This document shows positions 23,772-36,191 of a DNA stretch of 64,000 nt, piece by piece (within the stretch, counting starts at the first letter, position 1; the number at the start of each line of letters is the position of its first letter). Source of the DNA: Clarkia xantiana subsp. parviflora (lineage: Eukaryota; Streptophyta; Magnoliopsida; Myrtales; Onagraceae). The stretch spans positions 8,549,066 through 8,613,065 of the forward strand of contig JAPTYO010000059.1 of assembly GCA_036873135.1 (NCBI GenBank), in the 5' to 3' direction. The notes beneath the pieces are model-generated. The model made no database searches. It was not told the DNA's origin and worked only from the letters and a program-made list of their open reading frames with translations. The position numbers were made by a program, and so were the translations under genes.

Positions 23772-24406
23772 TGTTGGATTACGGAGACATAATACTACGG
23801 AATGCTAAACGTGTACATGCAAGTAATCTATCTACACAGCGGAATAGTGTACACATACCTTTTAGCTTTCCTACCCAAGAACGTCGTGGAGGGAGTTCTG
23901 ATCCTCCGGTCGGAACCACGTACAAGTTCTTCGTAAGAAGAAGTCCTACGCGGTGTAAGCTCCACAACAAAGCCTCTGATCGATTCTTCAACAGGGACAG
24001 AACCTCGGACTAAGATGTGCCGAAATCTCAACTAAGGGGGTGAGAGAGTTTCTCTCAAGTTCCTCAATGGAGGTACTTCTTATTATGAATGAATGTTTAA
24101 ACCCCTCAGGTGAGTCCCCCATATATAGGATTGGTGGAGTGGACAAAGTCCACTCCAACCAATGTGGGACAACATTCGGCCGAACCATGCTATTAAAGGG
24201 AGAGCCCCAATTTTGGGCATCTCATGTCAATTAGAGATTGAGTTTGGCCCAATTAGCCTAATGTGACAATTACCCAATTAACTTAGGTAATTTCCTTAGC
24301 ATTAACGGGCTACCAATTACGGCGCCACGTCACCATATGCTAGCAGCTCCTACTCGCCGGAATGGGAGGGTGCCTATTAATATATAGTTATCCAATAGCA
24401 TCAACA
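23772..24406 (-). mobile_element. LTR of a minus-strand Copia element
   Basis: Read on the minus strand it starts TGTTGATGCTATTGG (24406) after the purine-rich GAAGAGTGAGA and ends AATCCAACA (23772). It thus has TG...CA ends with the inverted pair TGTTG/CAACA. A TATA-like CTATATATGGG lies at about 24119-24129 (minus). Its 635 bases and its place downstream of the pol relic at 26010-27370 make it the 3' LTR of that element. The 5' LTR was not found. Confidence 0.6.
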
Positions 24407-26009
24407 TCTCACTCTTCAGTCTTTGTCTGCGTCTCCGTCTCCGAATAGTTCATACGAGGTTTTCCGTGCGACCGGCGGATACGACGGACATCGTGCTACT
24501 CATCTGTTAGGAGTATTGTAGCGCCTGCAGAACGTTGATCCCTTTCGTAAATCAATCCTGTTAAAATAAAATATGTACCGCACTGTATCCTTGGTAGGGA
24601 TGGGCACTGAACCGGTTCAGGCCGAACCGGTTCCGGACCGGAACTGTTTTAAACGGTCCGGTCCAATAATAACTAGGGTTTTTTTTGGCTTAGGTTGGTC
24701 TAAAAAAAACTGGACTGGTTTGAACCGGTCCAGAACCGGTTTTGGACTGTTTTTTAAAAAAACAAGTTATGGACCGGTTTTGTGTGTCGGACCGATTTTA
24801 TCAATAAAAATCGGTCCAAAACCAGTCAAAACCAGTCAAAACCAGTCAGAAACCGGTCAGAAACCGGTCAAAAACTGGGTTTTTTTTAAAAAAAAAAAAA
24901 TCAGTCAAAAACGTTTTTTTTTTTTTTTTACTAAAAAGCGGTTCAAAACCGGTCCGGTCCGGACTGGTTTATTGGACTGGTTTGGTATACCCCTTGGACT
25001 GGTTCCAATTTAGGGGTTATAAACCAGTCCAATTTGGACCGGTTCACTCCGAACCGGTTCCAAACGGTCCGGTTCCAGACCAGTTCCGAACCAGTCCGGC
25101 CGGACCGGTTTTTATGCCCAAGCCTAATCCTTGGTCAACTAATAATTCTCCAATTGCCCAGTTTTCCACATATGAATACTTCTCCAGGGCATCCATTACA
25201 AGTCTTCACAACCTTCAACTAATATCCGGTTGGTGGTTACCTAGTGAACACAAGAGTTGGTGAATTATAGGTGAACTTGACCATCCCCATCGCTTATACC
25301 CTTAGTCTAACTCAACCGGTTTCCAAGACGTGGTCACTTGGTCGTTTTCTTTAGCTCTACGCTCGTACGCCGAGCGAACATTGAGCTAGACCTTAGGTAT
25401 AAGTTCTGAGTCCAAGAGGATACTTTGGATGCCTCTTCATAAGACATCCGGGATCAATCACATGCTCAAGGTGAAGAAGTATGAGCCCTTTGAATCACTA
25501 GGATTCTAGTTAGCACAACCAAGCATGACCCCGTGGTCGAACATGGCACGCGCAGTATGAAGCACGCGTCGATAGCACACCTGGACTAGCCAGGATTGAT
25601 CATGCTATCGCAGAATCTTTCATCTGGCCCTGAATGTGATTTTAATGATGGACTGGGTCCAACACAGCGATGTACAAAACGAAGATTAAGTCATGCATTA
25701 AGCGTGACAAGGTTATCGTTTCGTTTAACCAGGTTTATCCCCATGGTTCTTAGCCAATATTGTTGTGGTAGAGGTCCCCCTCTCCTTACAAGATGACCGT
25801 GCCTGTGTGACGAGGCATGGTTCACATTTGACATAATTTTGGTGGAAGAGTTTTACCTCTTCCTACGGCTTAGTTTATAGACCGTAAAATCCGATGTTAT
25901 ATTTCATTATGACGTCGATAGATCATATACTCAGTTTGAAATTCTTTTATTCAATCGAAATAATATTATTTCAAATGTAAAAATGTTATCGCTTATACAA
26001 GTCACTTAT
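24407..26009 (-). mobile_element. Untranslated 3' part of the Copia element, interrupted by a hAT insertion
   Basis: Between the RNase H relic and the 3' LTR lie about 1.1 kb of non-coding element sequence plus a hAT insertion (24595-25126). No intact frame is seen. The spacing is long for a Copia element, so small additional insertions are possible. Confidence 0.45.
24595..25126. mobile_element. Non-autonomous hAT element, 532 bp
   Basis: The ends TAGGGATGGGCA and (reverse complement) TAGGCTTGGGCA form an imperfect terminal inverted repeat of hAT type. A perfect 8-bp target duplication ATCCTTGG flanks it (24587-24594 and 25127-25134). The interior is made almost wholly of variants of AACCGGTTC, GGTCCGGTCC and AAACCAGTCA in both orientations, plus A and T runs, and codes for nothing credible. 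Confidence 0.88.
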
Positions 26010-27370
26010 TTAAGCCCTACGTAGTACAAGCAGTTTTACGTGCTTTTCGAAAATCTCTCTACGTAATGGCTTAGTTAATGGATCTGCAACCATTTTATCC
26101 GTGGACAAGTATTCTAAAGCGATTGTGTTGTCTTCCAGAACAGATTTAGCATAATTGTATTTCATATCAATGTGTTTGGTCCTACTATGGTACTTTGGAT
26201 TCTTAACTGCTGCAATGGCTGCCTGACTGTCGGAGTATACCTTGACGGGATTACTCTCTTTGCCAGTGCCAATCAATGCAGTAAGAAGCCTTTTCAGCCA
26301 GACCGCTTCTTGTGCGTTTTTAGAAAGGGCAACGAATTCCGATTCCATAGTGGGAAGCGCGACACATGATTGCTTCTTGCTTACCCAAGATATGGCAGCA
26401 TTAGCAAGAAGGAAAACTCCTCCTGTGGTGGACTTACGATCATCTGAATCGCCACCGTGGTCGGCGTCACTATAACCGGTCGATTCTATTTGCTTGCCCT
26501 TATAGCACAGAACATAGTCGGCAGTACCTTTCAGATACCTTATAATTCATTTTACGGCCTTTAGATGTTGATAACTAGGATCTGATTGGAATCTTGCTAC
26601 TAGGCCCACAGCGTAACAGATATCTGGCCGAGTACATAGCATGGCGTACATAAGATTCCTGCCATGCTTAGGTACTCTGCCCCCTTCATCTGTTCACGCT
26701 CCTGCTGGTTTTTCGGTCCATCACGCTTTGACAGCGCGCACCCGAACACAACCGGCGAATCCACGGGTTTAGCATCGAGCATCCTGAATCTTTTCAACAG
26801 TTTGTTGATATAAGATCCTTGAGACAGACACAATGTCCGGGCGGCACGATCTCGGGCAATCTTAATGCCTAAGATGTACGTGGCCTCTCCCATGTCTTTC
26901 ATCTCAAATGCTGACGCTAACCAGGACTTTGATTTGTTCATGAAACTCACGTCGTTTGCAGCAATGAGTATGTCATCTATGTATAGTGTTATGATGACAT
27001 ACTTAGACCCAGATGTCTTAGTGTATACGCAAGGATCCTCGTGAAGATTCACAAATCCGTTTCCGACGATTTCCTCGTGAAATCTGCGATACCATTGCCG
27101 AGATGACTGTTTAAGACCGTAAATAGACCTTTGGAGTTTGCAAAATTTACGTTTTTTGCCATGAGTAATAAAACTCTCTGGCAGCTCCATATAGATCTCT
27201 TCCTCCAGGTTTACGTGGAGAGGTGTGGTCTTAATATCCATTTAATGCATGCTCGAGATCGAAGCTTGCATTCATGGGCAAGGGCGGCCCTAACTGTGGT
27301 GTAATGCACAGTTGGTGAGTTTGTTTCATCAAAGTACATTATGTGAATTTGGGTATATCCATTCGCAATC
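26010..27370 (-). pseudogene. Copia pol relic: reverse transcriptase and RNase H
   Basis: On the minus strand, 27241-26600 encodes the Copia reverse transcriptase with YGLKQSSRQWYRRF and the catalytic YIDDIL motif. After a frame break, 26348-26010 encodes the RNase H end (MESEFVALSKNAQEAVWLK, YSDSQAAIAAVKNP, STDKMVADPLTKPL). Just upstream, to about 27370, another frame gives a degenerate version of the DETFSP-type segment. Several frameshifts separate the parts, so the element is dead. Confidence 0.88.
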
Positions 27371-28360
27371 ATTTGAGTTTTGAACCACTCAACTTTCCAT
27401 CAGTAGTGAATTCTAAAATTTCATTTTCTAGTTACGCGGTTAGCAGATCAATCAACTAAGGACCATAACCGAATTTTTTCTTATTTAGGCATATTTCATC
27501 CTCCATTGTTTTCCTCATTCCCTCGTTTTGAGGTCATTCCCTTGCTTTGCTGAATCGTCACTGATTCGAGAACGAATGTTAAGATGTTTAATAAATCTTA
27601 TTCGATGGGACAGTTCTCGAGAGAAGTTCGTTGCCTTTGACTATGTCTAGGCTCGTTAATCCCATCTCTAGTCTGATTGTTACTCTCACTCAGAATAAAG
27701 CTTCTTATCGGAGCATCACTCCCACTGGGAAGAATGACAGTGCTTGAAGTATGATCAACAACTTTTCAGGATGACCTTTCGGTCTCGGAATTTTACCTTC
27801 GAGATGTATTCCTTGATTACTAGGATCAGGAACCAAGTTGGTCTTTTTTTTATTCCCACTAGGAATAATGGGCAGTTGTATTAATTCAATGTTCTTGATT
27901 GTCAGGTCCGACTTGATTCACATTTTATTTAGTGATGATTATATGTGAGGGGGAGTAAGCCCTCTCACTGGATTTATTATGAAGACTTTTGTATCATCAT
28001 ATACCATATCAATCACTTATGCTGTATCAATTCTCCCACTCGAAGTAAGGGGGACCTGATAATCTCCGTTAACCATTCATTGATTCGATCAGTATTATGT
28101 ATGTTCGTTCCGCAAAACATTGGAATTCTATCCTCAAATCTTTATAATATGTTATGTTTGACTACAATACCATCAATCTAAGCTAATCTTAAACTTGTAT
28201 TCTTTTAAGAGTAGACCGTACTCTTTTAAAAAATCAATATTACATAATTTAAGTTAATTTTGTTTTAATAAGTCTCTACTCCACTCTTGTATCATCCTTG
28301 GAGTCAGGTAGATCATACTTTTGTATCATCCTCAAAATCGGTATGATCATGTATTTATAA
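27371..28360. other. Degenerate sequence upstream of the Copia relic
   Basis: No intact frame is seen. Motifs of the type CTCCCACT and GGGAAGAATGA recur, and the stretch may hold further decayed Copia sequence or the body of the Helitron that ends at 28405. Confidence 0.35.
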
Positions 28361-28369
28361 TATTCTTAC

Positions 28370-28405
28370 AAAATGTACGCGCGCGTAGCGTGGGCTAGTG
28401 TCTAG
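28370..28405 (+). mobile_element. Helitron 3' terminus, different family from copies A and B
   Basis: A short GC-rich hairpin region (ACGCGCGCGTAGCGTGGG) is followed about 12 bases later by CTAG and then T, as at Helitron 3' ends. The matching 5' end was not located, so the length of the element is unknown. Confidence 0.5.
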
Positions 28406-29162
28406 TATAAATATTGGGGAAATCCACTTGAGTGGATTTTATTAATTTAATTTCACTTTAAAGTATTGGTGTGAGCATGTTATATTATTGAATTTTTTTC
28501 AAGTAGGATACTCATAGCTCGTGTCATTCGTAAAGAGTGATGGACCTATCTTTATCAAACATGATCAATATGATGAAATTATTTCAATTTTGGAAATATG
28601 ACAACATTTACATACTTTAATTCATTTCTTAGCTAATAAAAAAATAAAGATAAACGTAATAAGATAAACTTATTTGTATTTGGTAATATATTATTATTTT
28701 ACATAACTTAAATCAATTTATTACCTAATGTGTTTATATTTTTTTATATAATAAATTTTTTAATATGGTTGAAACCTTAAACATATGAATTCAAAATTAA
28801 TTTCAATTTTAATTTTTTTGAAAATATTTTTAATTTAAATCAGTATTGAAAGTATAATAAGGCAAAAATTACCTATAAAAAGTAAAGATCTAGTTGATAT
28901 GATTATTTCAATTTGGTATTATTTTATCATTTTGCATATCAATTTATTTGAAAACCTTAACAATATTAATTTCAGTTTAATTTTTTACCAATATTTTCAA
29001 TTTAAATTCAGTATTGATGTTTTAAATTACATATAAGAATACATCGACCCACACTAAGCATGCGCATTACAAACATGGTCATGCGATTCCGACGATTTTT
29101 TTTCTCTCAGTCCATCTAGAATTTATTTTAAAATTTTAGATTATTTTAAGCTTGATATAATA
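28406..29162. other. AT-rich spacer
   Basis: Very AT-rich, with poly-A and poly-T runs and no recognisable gene or repeat border. Confidence 0.4.
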
Positions 29163-30193
29163 TATATATATACCAATATATAATTTGTGCTGGGTCCTCA
29201 CCCCCAATAGACACCTTTAGCACCTTTTCATTTTATTAAATAAAAATATACTATATTTGATTCCTATATTTTATAAAAATTAATATTTTAGTCGTTACTA
29301 TATTTGAGACACATTTATTTATCTTTAATATTATTACTAAATCATTATATAAATTTCATTATGTTTTTAAGATCGTTTAGTCGGCAGGTCATAGTAATTT
29401 TAATTAACTTTTCAATCCAACATTCCTACCAATTTAAGTCAGTCTGATCATACACACCCCGTTCTAATTCCAGGTCATGTAATTTTTATATTCAAAGAAA
29501 TATAGAGATCGGGTGATATATGTTCCGCCTGTTGATATTTTCCTATCACATAGATCAGTCACTTACCAAATCATATATATAAGAAGTCAAAATATGGGTG
29601 AAATGTGGTTCTTGAAGTTTGACCTCTTAAAAATAACATATTACTCATCGTACTATATTTATTGACTCAAATTATTGATTTAGTTCTTAGTAGTTAAATA
29701 AATAATTGTTGTAATTTCATGTAAAACTTTATATTTTTTAGATTTAATTTTTTTCTTTATTGTTTAATCGAATTTTGTTGGTATTATGATATTGTGTATG
29801 ATTACATTTGTATAGGTCAAACTTGTCGATCGATGACTCTAAGTGGTTAAGAACAAGCTTACATTCTTGACACCTCAAGTTGATAAGTTAGATACAATTA
29901 AGCCGATAATGACCCATGCTCGACTCAACTCATTTATATATCTAACTATAAGGCTAACTTAGTACCATAACTGAAGATAGTAGTTAATTTTGTACTTAAT
30001 TATCCCCTTCTATTTCTCACGTTTTGAATTATGTTATGTCGCTCTTCTCTATCACATGGATTCGTATCTCACAACGAATCAACTTACCCATATTGTATTT
30101 TGATTAATTATAAATATAAGTAAACTTAAGATATATTATGAATCTTGAAATTTAGATGACAGATGCGCGTGCAACGCACGCATTAATAACTAG
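29163..30193 (+). mobile_element. Non-autonomous Helitron, copy B
   Basis: This is the plus-strand counterpart of copy A. It starts near TATATACCAATATA (the TC start has apparently mutated) and ends with the hairpin GCGTGCAACGCACGC, 8 bases, CTAG (30190-30193), then T. Both copies share CACCTTT near the 5' end and the long central sequence. No coding capacity is seen. Confidence 0.78.
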
Positions 30194-30194
30194 T

Positions 30195-30242
<48 letters not shown>
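30194..30242. repeat. (TA)n microsatellite
   Basis: About 49 bases of nearly pure TA directly after the Helitron end. Helitrons insert at AT targets, so the run may have been the target or may have expanded from it. Confidence 0.8.
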
Positions 30243-30245
<3 letters not shown>

Positions 30246-31666
30246 ATGTCAATTCAAAAATATTTCTACTGTAGCAGTTAAGTTTGATCAAGGAAGTGAA
30301 GTAGTAAAAATGCACCTCCAACTTCTATATTTTCATTCAGTAAAAAAAACAGAAAAACAAAAACATCAACACCAAGTAACTGTAGCCTTACTAATTTTTC
30401 ACTAATCCATCACTCGATAACTACTCCTAAATTATCTTTAAAACAACTGCAAATAAACCAACAAACTAACTCTGCAATAACCAACACACCAGAGTTTAAA
30501 CTTGACTTAGCTAACTAATGACTTCGATCACAAGTAAGACAGCTCCACTGCTCCTCCATCTTCAAGTAAGCTGTTCTTCATCTCCATTGGACTCTACTCC
30601 AATCAAACATTTGTCTTTTAAAGTCACTAGCATTGCTCTTTCGATCTGCAAAACTTCTTCTAACCTTCACAACAAGACATCTCTTCAAAATCCGTGTAGG
30701 CTTTGAAGAAGTTTGAGCCGAGTACTTTGAACCTGATTGAATAATATACTAAAAATATCAACTCGAAATGTTTTGAAATGAATTCGAGTTATAATCGAGT
30801 CAATTCTAAGTAACTCCTGAGTTACTCTGGCTCACTTACCCACCGACTTAAAATGTCCATTATGCCATCCTAGTCTTGGTGGGGAAAATGGCTCGCCACA
30901 TCCGAGCTCTCCTTTCTTCGCTCTTGCCATGGCATTTTGGTACTTTACCTACTACGTCTAATAATAATAAATTTTAAGAAGCAACATTAACAAACCATGA
31001 GGTCAGGGTTCAATCCCCGCCAGTGACCATGGGAATGTAAAATTATTCATGGCCAGCACTTTACCCCTTACGGGTGCGAGTGATGATTAATCTAGGTGTG
31101 GAGCATGCTACGGGTGGACCACCCCGCGGGAAATAAAAAAATAATAATAATAACAAACACTTGAATAGAATTCGAAATCAATAATGATAAGAACCCAGTT
31201 CAGCACACTAATATTTGGCTGAGTCAAAGGTAGTACTTTCAGCACAAATCCAGAGTCCTAATTTCAACTTATGTTACCACCACCAAATACAGAGGCAGCA
31301 CTTGCAGCTCATTCAAATTCAATTGGCGTAATTATATCCGCAGTCTAATAACTGAACAAAAATAAAGAATCACAAATATTGAAAACAACAAAACAATCTA
31401 ATCTCTGCATATTTAGGTATGCAGATTTGGCTAGTCTACTCATCACAATCAATCAACGTATATATAACAACCAAAACCCCCCATTCCGCTGCTTCCTCTA
31501 TCGTTTCCTGTCCTAATTCTTTCAATGTGCATTGAGACAATGTAACATCATCATAGGTGCATCTATGTCATGTGGCTTTCGATTATCCCACTTTCGCCAT
31601 AATAATAACATAAAGATCTCTCTCTCGCTGCTGCCCAGTTATGACCAATCACTGTCCTTGGTGCAA
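30243..31666. other. Spacer downstream of CSLC
   Basis: It contains a SINE-like fragment (about 30990-31155) and the presumed 3' untranslated region of CSLC near 31500-31666. No other gene is seen. Confidence 0.4.
30990..31155 (+). mobile_element. SINE-like fragment with B box and A-rich tail
   Basis: GGTCAGGGTTCAATCCCCGCC carries a polymerase III B box (GGTTCAATCCC). About 110 bases of body follow, then a tail of AAATAAAAAAATAATAATAA. The A box half is not evident, so the copy may be truncated at its 5' end. Confidence 0.5.
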
Positions 31667-34600
31667 TTAGCTAACTTGCTCCCCAATCAAATCAAGGCCC
31701 ACAACTAAGAAAGTAACACCTTGGAACAGAAGAAAGTAGAAATGAATCCCTTGTGCAGATAACAAGCTTCTCACTGATGCAGCCAGCAGAATCAACGCAA
31801 GACCCAGTTCCTTCCTATAAATTCGGTTCCTTCTTGACTTCCCTGCTTTCTTTGCTGCTGCTTGTGGTTTATTCAGCTGCAGGAGCTCAGATTCCGATGA
31901 TGATCTATGTATACTGCCGTTCTGGATTAGAGTTTCAGATTCCTTATCTCCATAAGTAACCAGGTCAGCTTCCGATGATCTTCCAAGTTTCTTTGTGACT
32001 ATCCACTCGTAAGAACTTCCAAATTTGAAAAGCCCTGATATCATCGCATTGAATTTTGTCACTGACATGGTGTTCTCAAAGAGGAGGAAGGGGACCACGA
32101 ATGGAAATGATCGAGGTGCAGGCAGGATATTCAAGATGGACATAACTCCAGGGATGTAGCAGACAACCCAAGCGGGGAGCTGAGCCTCGGGCAGGAACAT
32201 GGTCATTGGCAGAATGATGCAGAACAGAGTGAATGAATAGAAAGGTAAGATCAGCTTCCTCAGCAGAAAGAACAGAAATATCAGGTTCGCTTTCTTCCCC
32301 ACGCTTACCTAAAGATTTCAGGAAAAACAAAAGTAGCAAATCTTCAATAAGGTTAAAAAGCAAATGAAAAGATATCAATGATGATTGATGAACAAACCCC
32401 AATTTCATAAGCTAGAAGATACAGAGGTTTTTTATTTTGACCAGGAAGAAGCAAAAGATGAAGTTTGAAGCTCGAGTATTATATTAGAATATTTTTTACC
32501 TTTGACTTGAGGATGTCAAAGAAGCATAATCGGAAGAGCTGCATGGGACCAGAATGCCAACGGTGCTGCTGTTTCTTGTATGCCTCATAAGACTCTGGGA
32601 GTTCACAAAGGCACTGCCAAAAGAGAATATGAACATGCTTAGCATACATATATGATTATAATGCTCGGAAGATACTGGAAATGGTGGGAGATATCTTGCC
32701 TTGACATCATTTAGGTAGATAAACTTCCATCCACAAAGGTGAGCACGGACAGCAATATCCATGTCCTCAACTGTAGTTCGCTCTAGCCACCCACCACAAT
32801 CTTCCAAGGCTTTAATTCTCCATACACCAGCAGTTCCATTGAAGCCAAAGAAGTTGAGAAAAACACCATTAACTTGCTGTTCAACTTCGAAGTGGAACGA
32901 AAGATTTATGTTCTGCAATCTCGTGAGCAAGTTTTCATCCTTGTTGACAAATGTCCATCTCGTTTGAACCAATGCTAGATCATCATTTCCCTTATGAAAG
33001 AAGGAAATACTCACTAGTCAGGCAAAGAAAAAGGACAAACCAGTAACATCTTGAATTTCTACCAATAGTAACTAAGAAAAGCTTCATTATGGAATCCTTG
33101 CATCATTAAAAATTTATTGGGCTGGGATAAGAAACTGAAAGTAAACATGTTTTCCTTTGTTGACTTCACAAGTATTACTTGTCAAGAATGTTTAGGGGCT
33201 GAGCTGATTGGACAGAGCATCTGGGCTTTTTAAAGTAAACCAGTTACCTTGAAGTAAGGAATAGTCTTTTTTAGGAAATCTGATCCTGGCTGAAAATCTG
33301 CATCGAAGATAGCCACGTATTCATAATCTTTCACATAATCACAGCTCATTGCAGATTTGAGATTTCCTGCTTTATATCCTGTACGTATGAGTCGATGCCT
33401 GTACACAATACGTACTCCTCTCTGTTGCCATTTCTGCACTTCAGCCTTAATAAGCTGTTGAACTTCTAAATCATCTGAATCGTCCAGAATTTGAACAAGC
33501 ATTCTATCCTTTGGCCAGTCCAGGACGCAAACTGCTCCAACAGATTGTTGATACACCTGCATTATACAGAATCAGAACTGATACACAACAGGAGCTCTAG
33601 TGGATAATAGATTGATGAAATAAACTCCCACTTCAAAAGTTTCAGGAATGAACAATTTTCCTTCCTCAGAAATCAAAATGGGGGAATTTGATGTGACTTT
33701 ACATGATATGAAAATTAGCTTAAAGGCACCATGCTTTCAATTTTGCTTGGGATGGAGGCATGTTTCCTCTTAAGTGAACACATATAGAACTGTGACTAGC
33801 AGCTCATAACCTAATGAAGTAAAAAAAATTGGACAACACAAAGAGGCAGAACTGATTCTACATACAGAAAGTTGTGCTCTTAAAAGTGATTAGATACAAG
33901 TATTCCACTGAACTCACATTTATAGCATGACAAATAGCGAAGAAAATAAAACGCTTTCCCTCCTAATTTGGTTCTCAGAAAAGTGGTAACTGCAGAGAGA
34001 AATAAAGGGAAACTGCTGTTCCTCGATATCTTTCTCAAATAGGATAGGAAAAGTACTGTCTTCCAAATCTAAAAATCTCACCAACCAAATGGAGTCCATA
34101 AAAAAGCAAATTAACTAACAACTAACTAACATTTGGACAAAAGAAAAAAATACTAACAACTAACATACATAATTGTGTGGAGAACCATACATAACAATAA
34201 TCTCATCTACAGATAAAACAAATGGCACTATGTCAATGCAAATTCAACTTTCATCAACACTTCAAAGGGATTATCAGTGCAAACATTCTTACCTCTTTCT
34301 CATTGCACATTGGAATCTGCACTAACACCATGGGATACCCTTCCTCGATGCTACTGTCCTTACCCTCCTTGCCATACTCCACACTTGCAACAGGCTTTAT
34401 CCCCCTAAGTTTAATCCAGAAGCACCCGAAGACCAATACTAGACGATCAACCGATTGTATTAAGAATAAAATGATACATAGATTGGCCAAACTTTGCAAT
34501 GGCGGAGCCAAATACTTTGCTCTAATTTCAATCCAAGCCGAGTAAACTAATGCTAACCAATCCAGCAACTCCTTCGAGCCCAAAGAAGGCCGAGGCGGGC

Positions 34601-35027
34601 TAAAATGCCATCCCCTGAAGTACGCCAACAGTTCAAAGCCTAGAAGCACCAGAACGAGGATCAGGAAGAACCGTATGATCCGGTACAGCCTTGACGACGA
34701 AGAATCCGCCGTAGAAGCAAAGATTCTCCGGTTCGCCGTTCTGAGTACCGCCATCGACGCGCCAGGCAGGGACGCCAAGGAGGATGCGATCTGCTGCAAC
34801 TTGAGGAGGCAGAAGAAACGCATCTGCCGCGCGCTCCGAGCTCGAGACTTCTCCACCAACGGATCGGACTTGGGGCTGCCGATCTCGACGGAGGCGTAGC
34901 CATTACCATTTCCATTATTGCCACTGCCGCTGGTGGAAGGATCGTCGTCAGAGGAGAACACGTCGTGGTTGCGGTCTCGCTGCTTGTTCCACCATTCCTG
35001 GAACTCATGGTTTTGTGCGCGAGACAT
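31667..35027 (-). CDS. CSLC: Cellulose synthase-like C protein, xyloglucan backbone glucan synthase
   Basis: Five exons on the minus strand (35027-34293, 33556-33248, 32990-32700, 32613-32500, 32308-31667) encode 696 residues; the family is usually 670-700. This Golgi GT2 enzyme makes the beta-1,4-glucan backbone of xyloglucan. Catalytic motifs are all kept: DDSDD (270-274), DAD of FDADFQP (330-332), ED of TTVEDMD (423-424) and QQHRW (460-464). Two membrane segments flank the start of the catalytic loop (about 115-140 and 185-210) and four or more lie in the last exon. The C-terminus [10 protein letters not shown] is typical. The start is the ATG followed by [20 protein letters not shown] is conserved in CSLC proteins. 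Intron 3 uses a GC donor (AAG|GCAAG); its other border and the reading frame leave no alternative. The QQHRW form and N-terminus suggest the CSLC6/8 branch, which is not certain. Confidence 0.95.
32698..32699 (-). other. Non-canonical GC splice donor in CSLC intron 3
   Basis: On the minus strand exon 3 ends GATGTCAAG and the intron starts GCAAGATATC. The frame across to TGCCTTTGTGAACTC restores the conserved family segment DVKCLCELPE. No GT donor nearby would do so. GC-AG introns are a known minor class in plants. Confidence 0.85.
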
Positions 35028-35677
35028 ATAAATGCAGAGCGAACCTCCGAGACGGAGGCAAGCTGAGATCTCTACCAACCACTACCAGGCTCCCGCGCCC
35101 GGAGATTCGCTTAGGTTCCCTCTAGCAGATTGAAGCAGCGAGATCCGGAGAAGAAGGAATCTGCGAAGCTCCGATTCACGGCCAACAATGGCGATCCTGG
35201 TCGCCGTCGTTTGACGTACGTATGTTATGAATGGATATCGATTTTGAGGGGTGAAAAATTGAATTGAACCTCTTTTACTTTGTTAATCTTTGATTTGATT
35301 AATGAATGGATGGATAATTTGATAGACTAGGAGAGGCGGGGCCATGTGCTAGTGTGAATTTTCTTGGGAGGGAGAAACTGGGAATCCATGTTCCTGAATT
35401 CCACGCGCTAATCGCGAGGCGCCACGTCCGTCTTGCAGCGCGATGAGTTTAGTTTGTCGGCGCGTGGAATTAACATCCACGGTCAACGGGGACCTCGGTT
35501 CTGGACTGGGCCACTTCACCATCTCAAACATTTATCAAAGCTTTTGGGCAGTCATATCGAAAATATTAATTTAATGGGCTAATATTAGCCTGAGCACAAA
35601 CATTGGGCCTAAGATTAATATATGTACATTTGCCCGATGATGGAACACTTTTGTTCATAAGATGAGGGAGGATTAGA
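35028..35677. other. CSLC 5' leader and promoter region
   Basis: No gene is seen. The first 150 bases or so are GC-rich and probably hold the 5' untranslated region. I see no convincing TATA box. Confidence 0.35.
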
Positions 35678-36191
35678 GGGAAAAGTATGTAAAACATGCA
35701 ACATGTTTGAAAAAGATGGTTTTATGGATCAATATGATTTAAAATGTACAACATGTTTGAAAATGATGGTTTTATGGACAAATATGTATTAAAATGTACA
35801 ACAAGCTTATAAAAGATGCTAAAATAACACACGGTCCACTTGTTATCCATAGTTTCATTAAGTGGACACGTGCGGAACACATTTTTAGAAAATAATAATA
35901 ATAATTAAAGTAAAAAATTAATTTATACTTAGCGATTATTAATGGGTGGATGTAGATACTAATAATAATAATTATTATTTTTTAAAAACGTGATCCGCAC
36001 GTGTCTACTTAATGAGGCTAGTGACAACAAGTGGACGATACGTCATTTTACCATCTTTTGTAAGCTTGTTGTACATTTTAAAATATTTTGGTCCATAAAA
36101 TCATCTTTTTCAAACATGTTGTACGTTTTAAACGTATTGGTCCATAAAACCATCTTTTTTAAACATGCTGCATGTTTTACATACTTTTCCC
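35678..36191. mobile_element. Long-inverted-repeat (foldback) element, copy 1, 514 bp
   Basis: The ends are GGGAAAAGTATGTAAAACATG and its inverted copy, and the match runs inward for about 150-200 bases (repeated ATGGTTTTATGGACCAATATG type segments). Only a short AT-rich centre is unpaired. The flanking 9-mers (AGGATTAGA / AGGAAAGAA) agree only in part. GGG ends and 9-base spacing fit a Mutator-like miniature element. It lies about 0.65 kb upstream of the CSLC start. Confidence 0.7.
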
